A stretch of DNA of 64,000 nt from an uncultured Bacteroidales bacterium (GCA_902769535.1 CACXPH010000004.1:1-64000), one strand, 5' to 3'. Shown: positions 9,824 to 19,801, numbered from the stretch's first letter. Made by a program: numbers and translations. The notes: a model not told the origin generated them from the letters alone.

Positions 9824-11226
9824 AGATTGGTTATTCCTTGTCGTTCGTGTTTATACCATCGATGCGCAATGATAAACGCCGCATCTTGCACCGCATCTTC
9901 GTGCATAACTTCCGCATAGGCGCACGCCATGAGGGTCAACGCTTCTTTATCAATATTCAACCGCTCAAAATTGCGCAAACGTTGTTCCTGACTGAGGCTC
10001 TTGCAGAATCGAATACGGTTAAGGTCAATCACCTCTACTTGACTGCCATCCTCATTAAACAAGATGTTTCCGCCCGAGTAGTCTCGATGTAGGATGCCTC
10101 GTTGATGCAACTCTGCCGTGAACCGACCGATAGCTTCCAGGATTGCTTTTCTGTTCGGATAGTCCGGTGCACCGATTAACTCATTGAACGTGTGTGCGCA
10201 TTTGGATGCTTCGCATGCGTACCAACTCTCCCGCAAAATCCCGCATATCCGAACTTCGCGATAAGCAATAGGCTTCGGCGTTAAGCCGTCCATACGTAGC
10301 GCGTATTCATAACTGCGACGTGCCTTGCTCTTGCCGAATACCCCGTACCAGAGCCCTTTCCAGAAGCCCGGTGTTGCAAATTGTTTGGCCACCGCACCCT
10401 CTGTCTGTCGCAAGGTATTCCGCCGCTCAAAAATCACTTCTCCCTCCTGCCAACGGTTAAACTCACCCACTTGCTTCACGCTACGGAAAAAATTGAGGAA
10501 CCGACTCCAACTGCGATGATAATGTAACGGACCACCGAGGTATTTCTCCATATATGCTGGATGTCGCTGGTTAATCTGTTCAATCAGTTTATGCTTCAAC
10601 GCCCGATCCTGAATACGTTTCGATCCTTCGCGTACGCGATAAAAAAGTCGTATCTCAGGCAATCGAACGAACTCGCCGCCTATCTCAAACAGCGATAACC
10701 ATAAGTCCCAATCTTCTCGGGCCGCGCAGTGCTCGTTATAACCTAAGGTGCGGTCAAAATCCAAGCGGCGATACATTGCGCACGTGTCAATCATATTCTT
10801 CCGCGCCAACAAGGCATGACTGAACGGAGGAGTAACCCATTCGCCTGTTCGGTCTCCGAAGAACTCCGCACGACAACTCACTACCCGTACCTCTGGTCGT
10901 GCTTCCAACACGTTCACTGCCTCTTCAATATATAGTGAATGAATGCGGTTATCAGCATCGACGGGCAGAATATACTTGCCTTTACTCTCACGGATGGCGT
11001 TATTGCGTGCAGCGGAGGCTCCTGCGTTCGTCTGAGTCAGCACCTTCACTTCCGGATGCTTCTGCGCATAGGCTTGTGCTACGCTGAGGCTATTGTCTTT
11101 TGAACCATCGTTCATCACGATGATCTCCAGCGGCCGATAGGTTGAGGCAACAATACTATCCAGCGCCTCAACAATATAGTCGGACGCATTGTACAAGGGC
11201 ACTATGACAGATACCAATGGTTTCAT
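9820..11226 (-). CDS. Fusion: family 2 glycosyltransferase + LPS-kinase-like domain
   Basis: 468 residues. Residues 1-225 are a GT-A glycosyltransferase of family 2: VSVIVPLYNASDYI, the DGSKDNS nucleotide loop, DAD as the metal-binding triad (ILPVDADNRI), and an ED acceptor motif (AREDWDLW). Residues about 240-460 resemble the Kdo/WaaP lipopolysaccharide kinase family: catalytic loop HRDYSGGNILF (about 378-388) and metal-binding VIDLNRIRF (about 396-404). The protein would add a sugar and phosphorylate a core sugar of lipid A-linked glycan at the cytoplasmic side. It overlaps both neighbours by 4 bp. In most genomes these activities are separate proteins, so the fusion is notable. No disabling residue change seen in either half. 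Confidence 0.85.
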   Translation of the reverse strand: MKPLVSVIVPLYNASDYIVEALDSIVASTYRPLEIIVMNDGSKDNSLSVAQAYAQKHPEVKVLTQTNAGASAARNNAIRESKGKYILPVDADNRIHSLYIEEAVNVLEARPEVRVVSCRAEFFGDRTGEWVTPPFSHALLARKNMIDTCAMYRRLDFDRTLGYNEHCAAREDWDLWLSLFEIGGEFVRLPEIRLFYRVREGSKRIQDRALKHKLIEQINQRHPAYMEKYLGGPLHYHRSWSRFLNFFRSVKQVGEFNRWQEGEVIFERRNTLRQTEGAVAKQFATPGFWKGLWYGVFGKSKARRSYEYALRMDGLTPKPIAYREVRICGILRESWYACEASKCAHTFNELIGAPDYPNRKAILEAIGRFTAELHQRGILHRDYSGGNILFNEDGSQVEVIDLNRIRFCKSLSQEQRLRNFERLNIDKEALTLMACAYAEVMHEDAVQDAAFIIAHRWYKHERQGITNL

Positions 11227-11918
11227 ATCTTATCGCGGCGCTGCGTCAACTTGCGCCAATAATAGAGCAGCGGATTCGTATATTTCAGTTGTTTCCAAGG
11301 CCTACTGCTATGCGGCTTGTGCAATACCGGATTGCTTACTTGCAACACATTCTCAAAGCCCATCTTCACCGACATATGGCTGATATGCACGTCGTACCAA
11401 TTCTTGGTGGGGTCTAATTGCTCAAAACTATACGCCTTCAAAAAAGCCTTCGTCAATAATGTGCAGCAAAACGAGAAACGTTTCTTACACACCCCATCCG
11501 TCTTTATCTTCTGTGCGTACTCGTACGGGAAATTGACCTTTCCTTCCTCATTCACCGTTACCGCTGCTACCATACCTACATCCTTGGAAACGGCTTGTTG
11601 AAGACGGCTGATAGTGTCTGCCTTTACAATCACATCGCTCTCAATGATGACGAGGTCTTGGCTCTTTTCAATAGCTGCATGTTGTGCTTCATTCAGCACC
11701 CAGCGGTAGTTTGGCGAAGGGTGATCAAGTACTTCGCAAATATGCACTACTTGAATACCCAATTCATCCCGCAGCGAATCCAGCCGAGCAGCGTTCTCAT
11801 CCGTCGAGTTGTCGTCATATACGGTCAAAGTGTGACCACTCGCCACAATCGCACGAATAGCCTGTTCCGCTGTCTCCAGCGAGTCCTTTACCGGCATTAT
11901 TATAAAAGGCTCTACCAT
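11223..11918 (-). CDS. Family 2 glycosyltransferase
   Basis: 231 residues. GT-A fold signs: IIMPVKDSLETAEQAI at the N-terminus, the nucleotide-binding DDNSTDEN, and ESDVIV in the position of the DxD motif. The C-terminal part (FENVLQVSNPVLHKPHSSRPW) is basic and lacks membrane segments, so the enzyme is cytoplasmic or membrane-associated. It sits between a Wzi-family gene (7-bp overlap) and the GT-kinase fusion (4-bp overlap), which places it in LPS-core or capsule assembly. The exact sugar and acceptor are unknown. Confidence 0.85.
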   Translation of the reverse strand: MVEPFIIMPVKDSLETAEQAIRAIVASGHTLTVYDDNSTDENAARLDSLRDELGIQVVHICEVLDHPSPNYRWVLNEAQHAAIEKSQDLVIIESDVIVKADTISRLQQAVSKDVGMVAAVTVNEEGKVNFPYEYAQKIKTDGVCKKRFSFCCTLLTKAFLKAYSFEQLDPTKNWYDVHISHMSVKMGFENVLQVSNPVLHKPHSSRPWKQLKYTNPLLYYWRKLTQRRDKI

Positions 11919-13405
11919 TTACAAATTATTCCTTTTTTGCATATCGTTATCTGTGCGCCGAACGTATTCCCGAACTGCGTTCCGAAATCGCCCGCTAATT
12001 TCAACCCGAAATCAAGTCCCCATGCCTGCTCCACATGCTTAGTTACTTCCAGCAATACCGCCGTATTCTTGCTCAAGACCTCGCGGTTCTTGTTGTCATT
12101 CCCATAGTTACGAGCATAAGACGCCTTAATGCGATACTTAAATCCGTAGATGTCTCCTCGCACACCCCAATGATGCACGCGTACGCGGCTGTTGAGTGTA
12201 TGAACGGTTCCATCCTCGTTATACAGCGGTGAGGTGATAAACGGAGTACCCAGCGAGCGATAGAAATAATTCCAGCCGTTCTGATATACGCTGTTCTGAT
12301 AATAGCTGTCATTGCCCGCAAAGCACAAACCGTCCCGGTCGTGCCACGGTCCGCTCTGGTCCGTAGTGTTCAAAAACTCATACGTCACGCCTTGGATGAA
12401 CGGCCAGCGCGTCTGTTTCATGCAGATACCCCATAGACCGTCCGTCAGGTTCTGTCCGTTGCCGATGAGGGCGAAGTTGTCTTCAAAGAAATTCTGCCAG
12501 TACGCACTCACTTCCCAGCCTTGCCATTTACCAGTGAGCATTAACTGCTGGCTGCCTACGTGATTGCCTTGTGCATTCTGCTGGTCGTTACGCATCGTGC
12601 CGCCGGCCCGCGCCAGGAATACATTGGCGAAAGCGGTCCAGTCATTGCCCAGGTCGCCATAGACGGGACTGTATCCGCCCCATTGGGCCGCATGGTGAAA
12701 CTCATAACTGATATTTACCGGCAATTGACCACCTATGCGCAGCGCTGCAAATTTATGGTGCACGAAGGCGCCGCGAACAAATACATTATCTGCTAACCAT
12801 GCGTGTGTCAGACCGCCTTTGATTTCCAAGTATCCGAATAAGCCGGGAAAGGATACATACCGATCTATGCCCACCGTGATATGAGGTAGCGGATGACTAT
12901 TGCCGGAAAACATCAAACTTCCCATACTCAGCAGCGTATCCTGCGTCTCGTAAATCATCGGCTTGATACCTGCCGTGATATCGAAAATATACAATCGCAC
13001 ATGTGCGTACAATTGGTTGAAATATCCAATTCCTGTCTTCGGATATTCCGCCCGACCGGTCAATTGTACACCGAAATCATAATCCCACCAGCGTTCATCA
13101 TGCTTTGCCTCTTTATAAATACCTGCCGTTAAGTTACCGCTAAACGGACTGCTGCTCACATCCCCCTGGGTATTACTAACCAACCAGAATGGTGCATACT
13201 TACCACTTGAAGCGACCGCACTCACACCAGCCATCCAACGTAAGGTGTCATCTCCCGCAGACACGCTGTCTCGGATACCTGTCGGCCACCAATTCCAACT
13301 CAGTTCACGCGCGTTCACAACCGCACTGAGCAATATCACTATGACGAGCAGTTTATTCCTCAAAATAATAAAGCTTATCGTTAATCTGTTCGTCCTGATT
13401 CTCAC
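11912..13405 (-). CDS. Capsule assembly Wzi family outer-membrane protein
   Basis: 497 residues. After a signal segment (NKLLVIVILLSAVVNA, about 17-32) the protein shows the beta-barrel features of the Wzi capsule-assembly family: WMAGVSAVASSGKYAPFWLVSN near the start (given in part: GKYAPFWLVSN), HHAAQWGG, and WQNFFEDNF. Wzi proteins anchor or organise capsular polysaccharide at the outer membrane. The chosen start lies 53 bp inside the kelch gene; no later Met precedes the hydrophobic segment, so this start or a non-ATG start within it is needed. It is part of the compact envelope-glycan run. Confidence 0.8.
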   Translation of the reverse strand: MRIRTNRLTISFIILRNKLLVIVILLSAVVNARELSWNWWPTGIRDSVSAGDDTLRWMAGVSAVASSGKYAPFWLVSNTQGDVSSSPFSGNLTAGIYKEAKHDERWWDYDFGVQLTGRAEYPKTGIGYFNQLYAHVRLYIFDITAGIKPMIYETQDTLLSMGSLMFSGNSHPLPHITVGIDRYVSFPGLFGYLEIKGGLTHAWLADNVFVRGAFVHHKFAALRIGGQLPVNISYEFHHAAQWGGYSPVYGDLGNDWTAFANVFLARAGGTMRNDQQNAQGNHVGSQQLMLTGKWQGWEVSAYWQNFFEDNFALIGNGQNLTDGLWGICMKQTRWPFIQGVTYEFLNTTDQSGPWHDRDGLCFAGNDSYYQNSVYQNGWNYFYRSLGTPFITSPLYNEDGTVHTLNSRVRVHHWGVRGDIYGFKYRIKASYARNYGNDNKNREVLSKNTAVLLEVTKHVEQAWGLDFGLKLAGDFGTQFGNTFGAQITICKKGIICKW

Positions 13406-14324
13406 CTAACCCCACATACACCCGCTTGCCGACAGTAAAGCTTACATGATTCATCAGCCCTTCTTTCAAAACCGCCACATAGGTCCATTCATCCTTTTGC
13501 GGGTTGTACCGATGGATATCTTTTAATACCTCTCCTGTCGTTGTCACGCTTCCATAATGCACTCCTCCGCTTACATAAACAAAACCATCCGTTGCCGCAG
13601 AAGCCGCCAAAGTACGTGTCTTACCCGGAACTGGTGTACGTTCGTGCCAATGTGTGCCATCGAACTCTGCCCACCAATCTAAACTGAACCGGTAGAAACC
13701 CGTTCCCATAAAATGTCGACCATTACATGTGCAACCCGTTCCTCCGAAAGAACGCAACGGATACTCGTGCATGCCCACTTCTACATCGATACTATCCCAT
13801 CGATCTTTTGCTATGTCGTAACGGAACATATCGCGTCTATAGTTCCAGCAGAAACCGTATCCCACGTACAATGCATCCTCTCCGACAAAAGACGTCGCAT
13901 CGTCTGTGTAGTGATTCGGATAGTCGGCGAGTTTCTTCCACGCGTTCGTGGCTGGCGTATATTCCCACCAATCTTTTAGATACGAACTATCCTTGCCATG
14001 CTTGCCGTTGAAACCCAAACCTACATACACTTTCCCGTCTTTCACACACGACGTCGGATTAACCCTATCGATCATAGGCGCTTCGCCGATACTGTCCCAC
14101 GTGTCTGTCGCTGTATCATATTTCCAAAGATCATGGCGCAAGTTATCTTGCTTATCGCGTCCGCCAAATACATAAGCCTCATTGCCCACCACAAAACAAG
14201 TGGCACTTGCTCGCGGCAAAGGCATTGGAGCACATTCGTGCAGCGTTACTTCCATCTCCGGCTTGTCTGCGTTACAGGCAACCAGTAATACGCACAACCC
14301 TATGAACAGAATCTTATTTCTCAA
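13353..14324 (-). CDS. Kelch-repeat lipoprotein
   Basis: 323 residues. The N-terminus MRNKILFIGLCVLLVACN has a lipobox (LVAC), so the mature protein is probably a lipid-anchored envelope protein. About six kelch repeats follow (for example EAYVFGGRDKQDNLRHDLWKYD, cited in part as AYVFGGRDKQ, and TWDSIGEAPM), forming a beta-propeller. Such proteins are often carbohydrate- or protein-binding, and no enzyme motif is visible. It overlaps the LTA-synthase-like gene by 11 bp and the Wzi gene by 53 bp, suggesting a role in the same envelope process. Confidence 0.8.
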   Translation of the reverse strand: MRNKILFIGLCVLLVACNADKPEMEVTLHECAPMPLPRASATCFVVGNEAYVFGGRDKQDNLRHDLWKYDTATDTWDSIGEAPMIDRVNPTSCVKDGKVYVGLGFNGKHGKDSSYLKDWWEYTPATNAWKKLADYPNHYTDDATSFVGEDALYVGYGFCWNYRRDMFRYDIAKDRWDSIDVEVGMHEYPLRSFGGTGCTCNGRHFMGTGFYRFSLDWWAEFDGTHWHERTPVPGKTRTLAASAATDGFVYVSGGVHYGSVTTTGEVLKDIHRYNPQKDEWTYVAVLKEGLMNHVSFTVGKRVYVGLGENQDEQINDKLYYFEE

Positions 14325-16245
14325 CTGTTAACTCATTATTAACCATTCGGTGGATATACTGCTGAATGAATGCCTTCAGGTAGTCCGTCATCGGTTCAAT
14401 ACGCTCTGGCTCGATGCTGTCCTTTAGGTTATGGCGCACGTACCGGTCATTGCGGTAGTCATACACTCCCGTCACGTTCTCGCCATCAAACTGAACTAAT
14501 AGACTATCCGAGAAAATCTGATATACCGGTGCATTGTAACATACTGCGTACGGATGTTTCTTTGGCTGAGTGAGCACGTTCTCGCCAAAGGCGAAATACG
14601 GTTCATCATAACCTAACCACGCCATCACGGACGGCATGATATCCGTCTGACTAACCACCTGCGCACGCTTCTCCGGCGTCAACTGAGGGTGGTAGAAAGC
14701 AATCGGAATCTCATACAACCCGCGCGAGTTCGTGTACTCCGGCAAAATCAACTCATTCGTGTGATCCGCCAGAATGACGAACAACGTGTGCTCAAACCAC
14801 GGCTGCTGGCTCACGTTCTCAAAGAACTTCCTCAGCGCGTGATCGGCATAGCCCAGCGGCTCGTGTATAGGCAACGGTCCTTTCGGAAAACTGTCTTTGT
14901 ATTGTGCCGGAACTTTAAACGGATGGTGACTGGAAGCTGTGAACACCGCCGTCATGAACGGCTCTTGCATCGTGTTCATCGTGTTCGCGTAGTACTGCAG
15001 GAACGGCTCGTCCCATATAGCCCACGTACCGTCATACTCTGCATCGTTATTGAACTCCGTCATACCGTAATACGCATCAAACCCTGCACTCCGCGCATAG
15101 GCCTGGAAACCCATACTGCCATTCGGTGCTCCGTGGAAGAAGGCCGTTGTATATCCTTTCTTACTTAACCGCTCCGCAATAGACGACACCTCGTTCGTTG
15201 AGTACGGACTCAGTGTGTACGGCTCGATCAGCATCGGTATGGACGACAGCGCCGATGGCATCGCATCCACACTCTTACGACCCGACGCATATGAATAGTC
15301 AAACGTCACGCATTGTGTCAGCAGCGAGTCGAGGAACGGCGTATAACCCGTATAACCCTCGATGTCATGATTGTAAAAACCCACGTATTCCTTGCTGCAC
15401 GACTCCCATATAATAACCACTACATTATCCGTGCGCACCTTTCCGCTTTCTGCCTCATGAATAGGACTCATGTGGCTTTCCAACTCCTCTGCAGGAAAAT
15501 AATTGCGTTCCACGTACGTGGTATTCTCAATTGTCTTCATTAGTGAGAATGGCGTGTTGAGCACCAACGCACTCTCGCGAGGAGCATTCGTGTATTGCAG
15601 CGCGTTGCTCAACGTGATCGGACGTGTGTAACGACCGAAACCACCGCGAATACCAATCACACAGAAATAGATACTCACTACAAACAGCACCACCTCCAAC
15701 GGATAATAAATAGTCGGTTTTATCCGCGGCAGACTCCAATTCTTACGCGTCAACCAGAAGAACGCCGTCAGCAGCAACAGCAGGAACACTACGGCGTACC
15801 AATATTCCATCACACCGTTCGCAATAACCGTTCCCATATTGTCGTCATTCGACACCTCCGTAAAGAAGGCGCAGGTCGTTCGTCGGTCCACAAATCGGAT
15901 ATACACGCTGTCGGCATTATTGAAAATAATTCCGATCGCGTTCGGAATCCAAAACAACCATAACAACACTTTCTGATAGATCGTATTCTCGCGCCATTTA
16001 GCCGGCAACGGCAGTAACGCGCCGATGATATACAGCGAACTCATATACAAGATCGCTGTCAGGTCAAAACGCATACCACCGAGCAAAATCTCAATCAAAT
16101 GAGGCGTGTCGATATTCGGGAAAATCACGCGATCCATGTAATAACAGAAGATACGTGAGATCGTGTATATCACCATCACCAGCGCGATGTTACATACCAC
16201 TACCGCCAGCGGGTGCTTCCAAATTTGTTTTAACTCTTTACACAT
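14314..16245 (-). CDS. LTA-synthase-like membrane sulfatase
   Basis: 643 residues. Five membrane segments occupy about 1-215; a periplasmic alkaline-phosphatase/sulfatase domain follows (about 270-560). Metal and catalytic motifs are visible: NVVVIIWES (first Asp/Glu site), GRKSVDAMPSALSSIPM where LTA synthases carry the nucleophile (Ser here, rather than the usual Thr), and ILADHTNE (Asp-His). Members transfer phosphoglycerol or phosphoethanolamine onto lipids or glycans. In this operon of LPS/capsule genes it more likely modifies an outer-membrane glycan than makes teichoic acid. The ATG at 16243-16245 lies inside a heptamer repeat array shared with the lptB stop codon. Confidence 0.85.
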   Translation of the reverse strand: MCKELKQIWKHPLAVVVCNIALVMVIYTISRIFCYYMDRVIFPNIDTPHLIEILLGGMRFDLTAILYMSSLYIIGALLPLPAKWRENTIYQKVLLWLFWIPNAIGIIFNNADSVYIRFVDRRTTCAFFTEVSNDDNMGTVIANGVMEYWYAVVFLLLLLTAFFWLTRKNWSLPRIKPTIYYPLEVVLFVVSIYFCVIGIRGGFGRYTRPITLSNALQYTNAPRESALVLNTPFSLMKTIENTTYVERNYFPAEELESHMSPIHEAESGKVRTDNVVVIIWESCSKEYVGFYNHDIEGYTGYTPFLDSLLTQCVTFDYSYASGRKSVDAMPSALSSIPMLIEPYTLSPYSTNEVSSIAERLSKKGYTTAFFHGAPNGSMGFQAYARSAGFDAYYGMTEFNNDAEYDGTWAIWDEPFLQYYANTMNTMQEPFMTAVFTASSHHPFKVPAQYKDSFPKGPLPIHEPLGYADHALRKFFENVSQQPWFEHTLFVILADHTNELILPEYTNSRGLYEIPIAFYHPQLTPEKRAQVVSQTDIMPSVMAWLGYDEPYFAFGENVLTQPKKHPYAVCYNAPVYQIFSDSLLVQFDGENVTGVYDYRNDRYVRHNLKDSIEPERIEPMTDYLKAFIQQYIHRMVNNELTVEK

Positions 16246-16270
16246 TACACTTTACACATTACACATTCAA
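16236..16270. repeat. 7-bp tandem array, 5 units, across lptB stop / sulfatase start
   Basis: Units ctttaca, cattaca, ctttaca, cattaca, cattcaa in direct succession. Both the lptB stop (16267-16269) and the sulfatase start (16243-16245) lie in the array. Confidence 0.85.
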
Positions 16271-17013
16271 CCTTCCACTTTCGTTTTCTTTTTCAACTCA
16301 AAATCCCTACCCAGATAATTTTGCCTTACGATCGGGTTAGCCGCCAACTCTTCCGGCGTGCCGTGGAATAATATCTTTCCCTCGAACAACAAGTACGCAC
16401 GGTCCGTGATCATCAGCGTCTCGTCCACGTTGTGGTCCGTAATCAGAATACCGATATTCTTGTCCTTTAGCCGCCAAACGACGTCCTGGATCTCCTGCAC
16501 GGCAATCGGATCGACTCCCGCGAACGGCTCGTCTAACATCACGAACTTCGGCTCTATCGCCAAACAACGTGCAATCTCCGTACGCCTTCTCTCGCCTCCA
16601 CTCAAACGGTCGCCTAAGTTCGTCCGTACATGCGCCAAGTTGAATTCCTTGATCAGGCTCTCTAACTTCTCCTCCTGATATTCCTTACTGAAATCTGTCA
16701 ACTCCAGCACCGACCGGATGTTGTCTTCCACGGTCATCTTGCGGAACACACTCGCCTCTTGCGGCAAATAACCGATACCCATCTTCGCACGTTTGTACAT
16801 AGGATAGGAGGTAATGTTCTGATCATTCAAGAAGATCTTACCGTTATTGGCGGCCACTAGACCCGTCGTCATGTAAAACGTCGTCGTCTTACCGGCTCCG
16901 TTCGGACCAAGCAAACCCACTATCTCACCTTGCTCCAGCTCGATAGATACATCGTTTACTACGGTTCGCTTGCCGTATTTCTTTACCAAATGTTCTGTTC
17001 TCAGTTTATCCAT
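16267..17013 (-). CDS. lptB: LPS export ABC transporter ATPase LptB
   Basis: 248 residues from the start [10 protein letters not shown] at 17013; a longer frame exists upstream, but it consists of heptamer repeat and does not look conserved. LptB powers extraction of lipopolysaccharide from the inner membrane by LptFG. Walker A is GPNGAGKTT (about 36-44), the Q-loop is in [17 protein letters not shown], the signature is [13 protein letters not shown], Walker B is [13 protein letters not shown], and the H-loop is ITDHNV; all match LptB closely. Upstream is xth (34-bp gap filled by a repeat array), downstream the sulfatase. Other lpt genes are not in the window. Confidence 0.95.
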   Translation of the reverse strand: MDKLRTEHLVKKYGKRTVVNDVSIELEQGEIVGLLGPNGAGKTTTFYMTTGLVAANNGKIFLNDQNITSYPMYKRAKMGIGYLPQEASVFRKMTVEDNIRSVLELTDFSKEYQEEKLESLIKEFNLAHVRTNLGDRLSGGERRRTEIARCLAIEPKFVMLDEPFAGVDPIAVQEIQDVVWRLKDKNIGILITDHNVDETLMITDRAYLLFEGKILFHGTPEELAANPIVRQNYLGRDFELKKKTKVEG

Positions 17014-17014
17014 A

Positions 17015-17063
17015 AATCTCCAATCTTCAATCTTCAATCTTCAATCTTCAATTTTCAATCTCC
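17015..17063. repeat. 7-bp tandem array, 7 units, xth 3' end / lptB leader
   Basis: Seven 7-bp units of consensus aatcttc, four of them exact, the others aattttc or aatctcc. The xth stop codon (17048-17050) is inside and the array ends 1 bp upstream of the lptB start, so it occupies the whole ribosome-binding region of lptB. Confidence 0.9.
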
Positions 17064-17836
17064 ACCATCACCGGGCAGTGATCGCTATGTACCGCCTCGG
17101 TCAAGATCTTTCCGTCCTTCAATCGTCCGCGCAAACTCTCTGTTACCCACAGATAGTCAATACGCCAACCTACGTTACGAGCCCGTGCTCCGGCTCTCCA
17201 ACTCCACCAACTATAGCGCTCTGCACTCTGGTCGAACACACGGAAACTGTCCACTAACCCGCTTGCTTCCCAACGATCCATCCATTCGCGCTCTTCCGGT
17301 AAGAATCCCGACACACCGATCTGTCGCTCCGGGTGATTGATGTCAATCGGTTTGTGGCAGATATTATAATCGCCGCAAATCACCATATTCGGACGCTCTT
17401 TGCGTAACTCCTTGATCCACACCAAGAAGTCCTCCAGAAACTCCATCTTAAACTCCTGTCGGATGTCTCCCGTCGTACCGCTCGGTATATATGCGTCAAT
17501 AATCGTCAAGTCGCCGGAAGAATCGTGCCCTTTGGCTAAGAAATCCACGCGTAGCACACGTCCCTCGCGGTCGTACTTTGGATTACCCATGCCGACAACC
17601 ACCTTATCCGGCTCTTGCTTAGTGAAGATACACACACCCGAATAGCCTTTCTTTTCAGCTGAGTGGATATAACTTCTATACCCCAACTCCTGCATCGCGA
17701 GCACATCGATCTGCTCCGGTTGCGCCTTACTCTCCTGAATGCAGAAGACATCCGGATCTTCCGTCTTCAACCACTCTAACAAACCCTTGCTGATGGCCGA
17801 ACGGATGCCGTTCAAATTATAACTGATGATTTTCAT
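17048..17836 (-). CDS. xth: Exodeoxyribonuclease III
   Basis: 262 residues. ExoIII/AP endonuclease family, which cuts at abasic sites in base-excision repair. The N-terminus [18 protein letters not shown] and the metal-binding CIQESKAQ are exact family signatures; [11 protein letters not shown] holds the Asn-Asp pair, and the C-terminal [19 protein letters not shown] and SDHCPVMV complete the active site. The start overlaps the protease stop by 20 bp. Its last residues and stop lie within a heptamer array, so the final few residues (VEIEN) may be repeat-derived. Confidence 0.96.
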   Translation of the reverse strand: MKIISYNLNGIRSAISKGLLEWLKTEDPDVFCIQESKAQPEQIDVLAMQELGYRSYIHSAEKKGYSGVCIFTKQEPDKVVVGMGNPKYDREGRVLRVDFLAKGHDSSGDLTIIDAYIPSGTTGDIRQEFKMEFLEDFLVWIKELRKERPNMVICGDYNICHKPIDINHPERQIGVSGFLPEEREWMDRWEASGLVDSFRVFDQSAERYSWWSWRAGARARNVGWRIDYLWVTESLRGRLKDGKILTEAVHSDHCPVMVEIEN

Positions 17837-19436
17837 GACCTAAAATATCATATGTTTTACCTCCGCGCAAAATATATACGCGTCCGTCTTTTAATATCTT
17901 CTGAACGCTGGTTTCTGAATTCTGAATATTCTCTATCTCCGTTGTCGAACCACCGCGATACTTAAAGTGAATCGTACCGTCCGCGTCCTTTGTGATCTCC
18001 GTTATTTCGTGATTGGCAAAAGCCGTCCACTCTGTCGCTCCGGCAGGGAATAAATCCGTCGGCTTACCTTTATAGCCGTTGTCCAGACCCTTGACATAAC
18101 TCGGTGCCTTGCCATCCGCCTCCAGAATATCCACTCCCATTGAGTTGGCGCTGTTGTTTACTTCGTTCATATACCACGTGTTGTAGTTGTATGTGATCTT
18201 TGTGATCATCATTCCTTCGCCTGGGATAAACTCATCCCAACCGGTCTGTGTGCGTGCTTCCAGTAGGTAGAACGTGGTCGGATTCGGATCGTTGCCGACC
18301 AAATTATGCGTGTCGCCCGAGCACAATAACAGCGCTTCTTGGTTGTCAATTGTCTGCAGCGTTGTGTTCTCAGCCTGGCTTAGCACTCTCGGTGTCAGCC
18401 ATCCACAAAAGAAACGCTCATATGCCGTGTATCCCGGAGGCGTGTTGCCTTCGTTGTTATAAGGTCCGTAGTCCAAGATGTCCCATTGACCACAGGTCTT
18501 ATGGTTAGCGTCGTTCGTCGCATAGAGATCCGGCAAACCAATCACGTGACTGAACTCGTGTACAAACGTACCGATTCCGGAATACACACCGGCATAGTGA
18601 TTCATCTCATTCGAACAAGCATAGTTGGTAACCGTCTTACCATCCACTATGCAGGAGATGCCCCAACCGGATAAACTGTAAGCGTGTGGCCAGATGGTAT
18701 TTGCACCTCCACCGTCGGCCTCTCCTTCACCGGCATAGATGACATATACAAAGTCCACCTTCCCGTCGTTATTGTTGTCGTACAGCGTGAAATCCGTACC
18801 GTTCTGATCTGCCAATTGACACGCCTCTTTGATCATTGTACCCACAGCGCTTGAAATTCCTCCGCTGCTGGTGTTCTTGCCGTAATACTCGTAGTTCTGG
18901 CTCACCGTATAAGGACCGACTACATCAAAAACAGGCTGGTACTGACCGTAACTCTGGTCAATAAAGTACTGACGCGCACTTCCGCTCGAGTTCACCGTTC
19001 CTTCGTATTGTCTGCCGCTATAGTCGTAACTGTAGTCGAAATGACGCGTGAAGTTCGTACCGTTCATCATGTTGTTCATCGTGTCGTACGGCGTCACGAA
19101 AGCCATATTTTGAAAGTTTACCAAGATGATCAACCCGCGTGGAGCAACATTGAGTGGAATAGCAGTCATCTGTTGCTGAGCAGCCCTTCTTATAGCCCGC
19201 TCTTTCATCTGTAACCGCTCACTTTTCTGCGCTTCCGTCAGCGGAACCAGCGTCTCTTCGTCCAACCAGTTACCCTCAGCGTCCGTCATGTAATGAAAAT
19301 CTTCATTACCATGCTGCCAAACCATCTTCTCTGTTCCATCGGCTCCAATACGAACAAACCCGTCCCTTCTCGCCGGAACTGCCATCACAGCCATACTTGC
19401 GGCTGCTAAAATCAATATACTTGCTATCTTTTTCAT
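17817..19436 (-). CDS. Secreted M6-family metalloprotease
   Basis: 539 residues. Signal peptide at 1-20 ([19 protein letters not shown]), propeptide-like segment at about 23-95, then an M6 (immune-inhibitor-A-like) catalytic domain. The zinc motif [13 protein letters not shown] is at 293-305 (HExxH with downstream Asp); a calcium-binding-like [10 protein letters not shown] is near 220. The C-terminal segment carries a short beta module and the shared motif [14 protein letters not shown]. Heptamer repeats code for the linker ENIQNSETS just before that motif. It is followed by xth (20-bp overlap) and preceded by a small protein resembling its own propeptide. Expected to act outside the cell or on its surface. 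Confidence 0.9.
   Translation of the reverse strand: MKKIASILILAAASMAVMAVPARRDGFVRIGADGTEKMVWQHGNEDFHYMTDAEGNWLDEETLVPLTEAQKSERLQMKERAIRRAAQQQMTAIPLNVAPRGLIILVNFQNMAFVTPYDTMNNMMNGTNFTRHFDYSYDYSGRQYEGTVNSSGSARQYFIDQSYGQYQPVFDVVGPYTVSQNYEYYGKNTSSGGISSAVGTMIKEACQLADQNGTDFTLYDNNNDGKVDFVYVIYAGEGEADGGGANTIWPHAYSLSGWGISCIVDGKTVTNYACSNEMNHYAGVYSGIGTFVHEFSHVIGLPDLYATNDANHKTCGQWDILDYGPYNNEGNTPPGYTAYERFFCGWLTPRVLSQAENTTLQTIDNQEALLLCSGDTHNLVGNDPNPTTFYLLEARTQTGWDEFIPGEGMMITKITYNYNTWYMNEVNNSANSMGVDILEADGKAPSYVKGLDNGYKGKPTDLFPAGATEWTAFANHEITEITKDADGTIHFKYRGGSTTEIENIQNSETSVQKILKDGRVYILRGGKTYDILGHENHQL
17898..17925. repeat. 7-bp tandem array, 4 units, inside M6 protease gene
   Basis: Units cttctga, acgctgg, tttctga, attctga. 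It codes for the linker ahead of the C-terminal motif. Confidence 0.65.
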
Positions 19437-19439
19437 AAT

Positions 19440-19467
19440 TCTAACCTTTAACCTCTAACCTCTCTTC
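19440..19467. repeat. 7-bp tandem array, 4 units, at gene junction
   Basis: Units tctaacc, tttaacc, tctaacc, tctcttc. It contains the stop codon of the small propeptide-like gene and ends 3 bp from the protease start codon. Confidence 0.8.
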
Positions 19468-19790
19468 ACTCCATATTTGTTAATCCATTTAATTTCACAT
19501 TTCTTCCGCTTCGCCGCGTCATGAGCCTTCCGCCAACTCCTCACTACCTCGCCTTTGCGGTTCTTCTTGGCGTACTTCAACCATCCCTTATCATCCTCCA
19601 TCACTTGCCATCCGTCTTCGGTCATCGTGAAATGATTCCACTCATCGCCGCGCAGATACACATGTATTGTATCTCCGTTCGGCTGCACACGTTCTATTAA
19701 CCCTCTATACGCCGGCACACGCTGAGGCCCTTGCGCACTCGCGCTCACGCATAATGCGCAAATCGCTGCTATTACAAGTATCTTTTTCAT
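19455..19790 (-). CDS. Small secreted protein resembling an M6 protease propeptide
   Basis: 111 residues with signal peptide (MKKILVIAAICALCVSASAQ, cut after SAQ). The mature part (PNGDTIHVYLRGDEWNHFTM, then EDGWQVMEDDKGWLKYA) parallels the N-terminal segment of the adjacent M6 protease ([25 protein letters not shown]), but no catalytic domain follows and the C-terminus is basic. It lies 18 bp upstream of the protease in the same operon. Propeptides of such proteases act as inhibitors or folding aids, so an inhibitor or chaperone of the neighbouring protease is a reasonable inference; alternatively it is the remnant of a second protease gene. Confidence 0.75.
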   Translation of the reverse strand: MKKILVIAAICALCVSASAQGPQRVPAYRGLIERVQPNGDTIHVYLRGDEWNHFTMTEDGWQVMEDDKGWLKYAKKNRKGEVVRSWRKAHDAAKRKKCEIKWINKYGVKRG

Positions 19791-19801
19791 AATATATTTC
19801 T

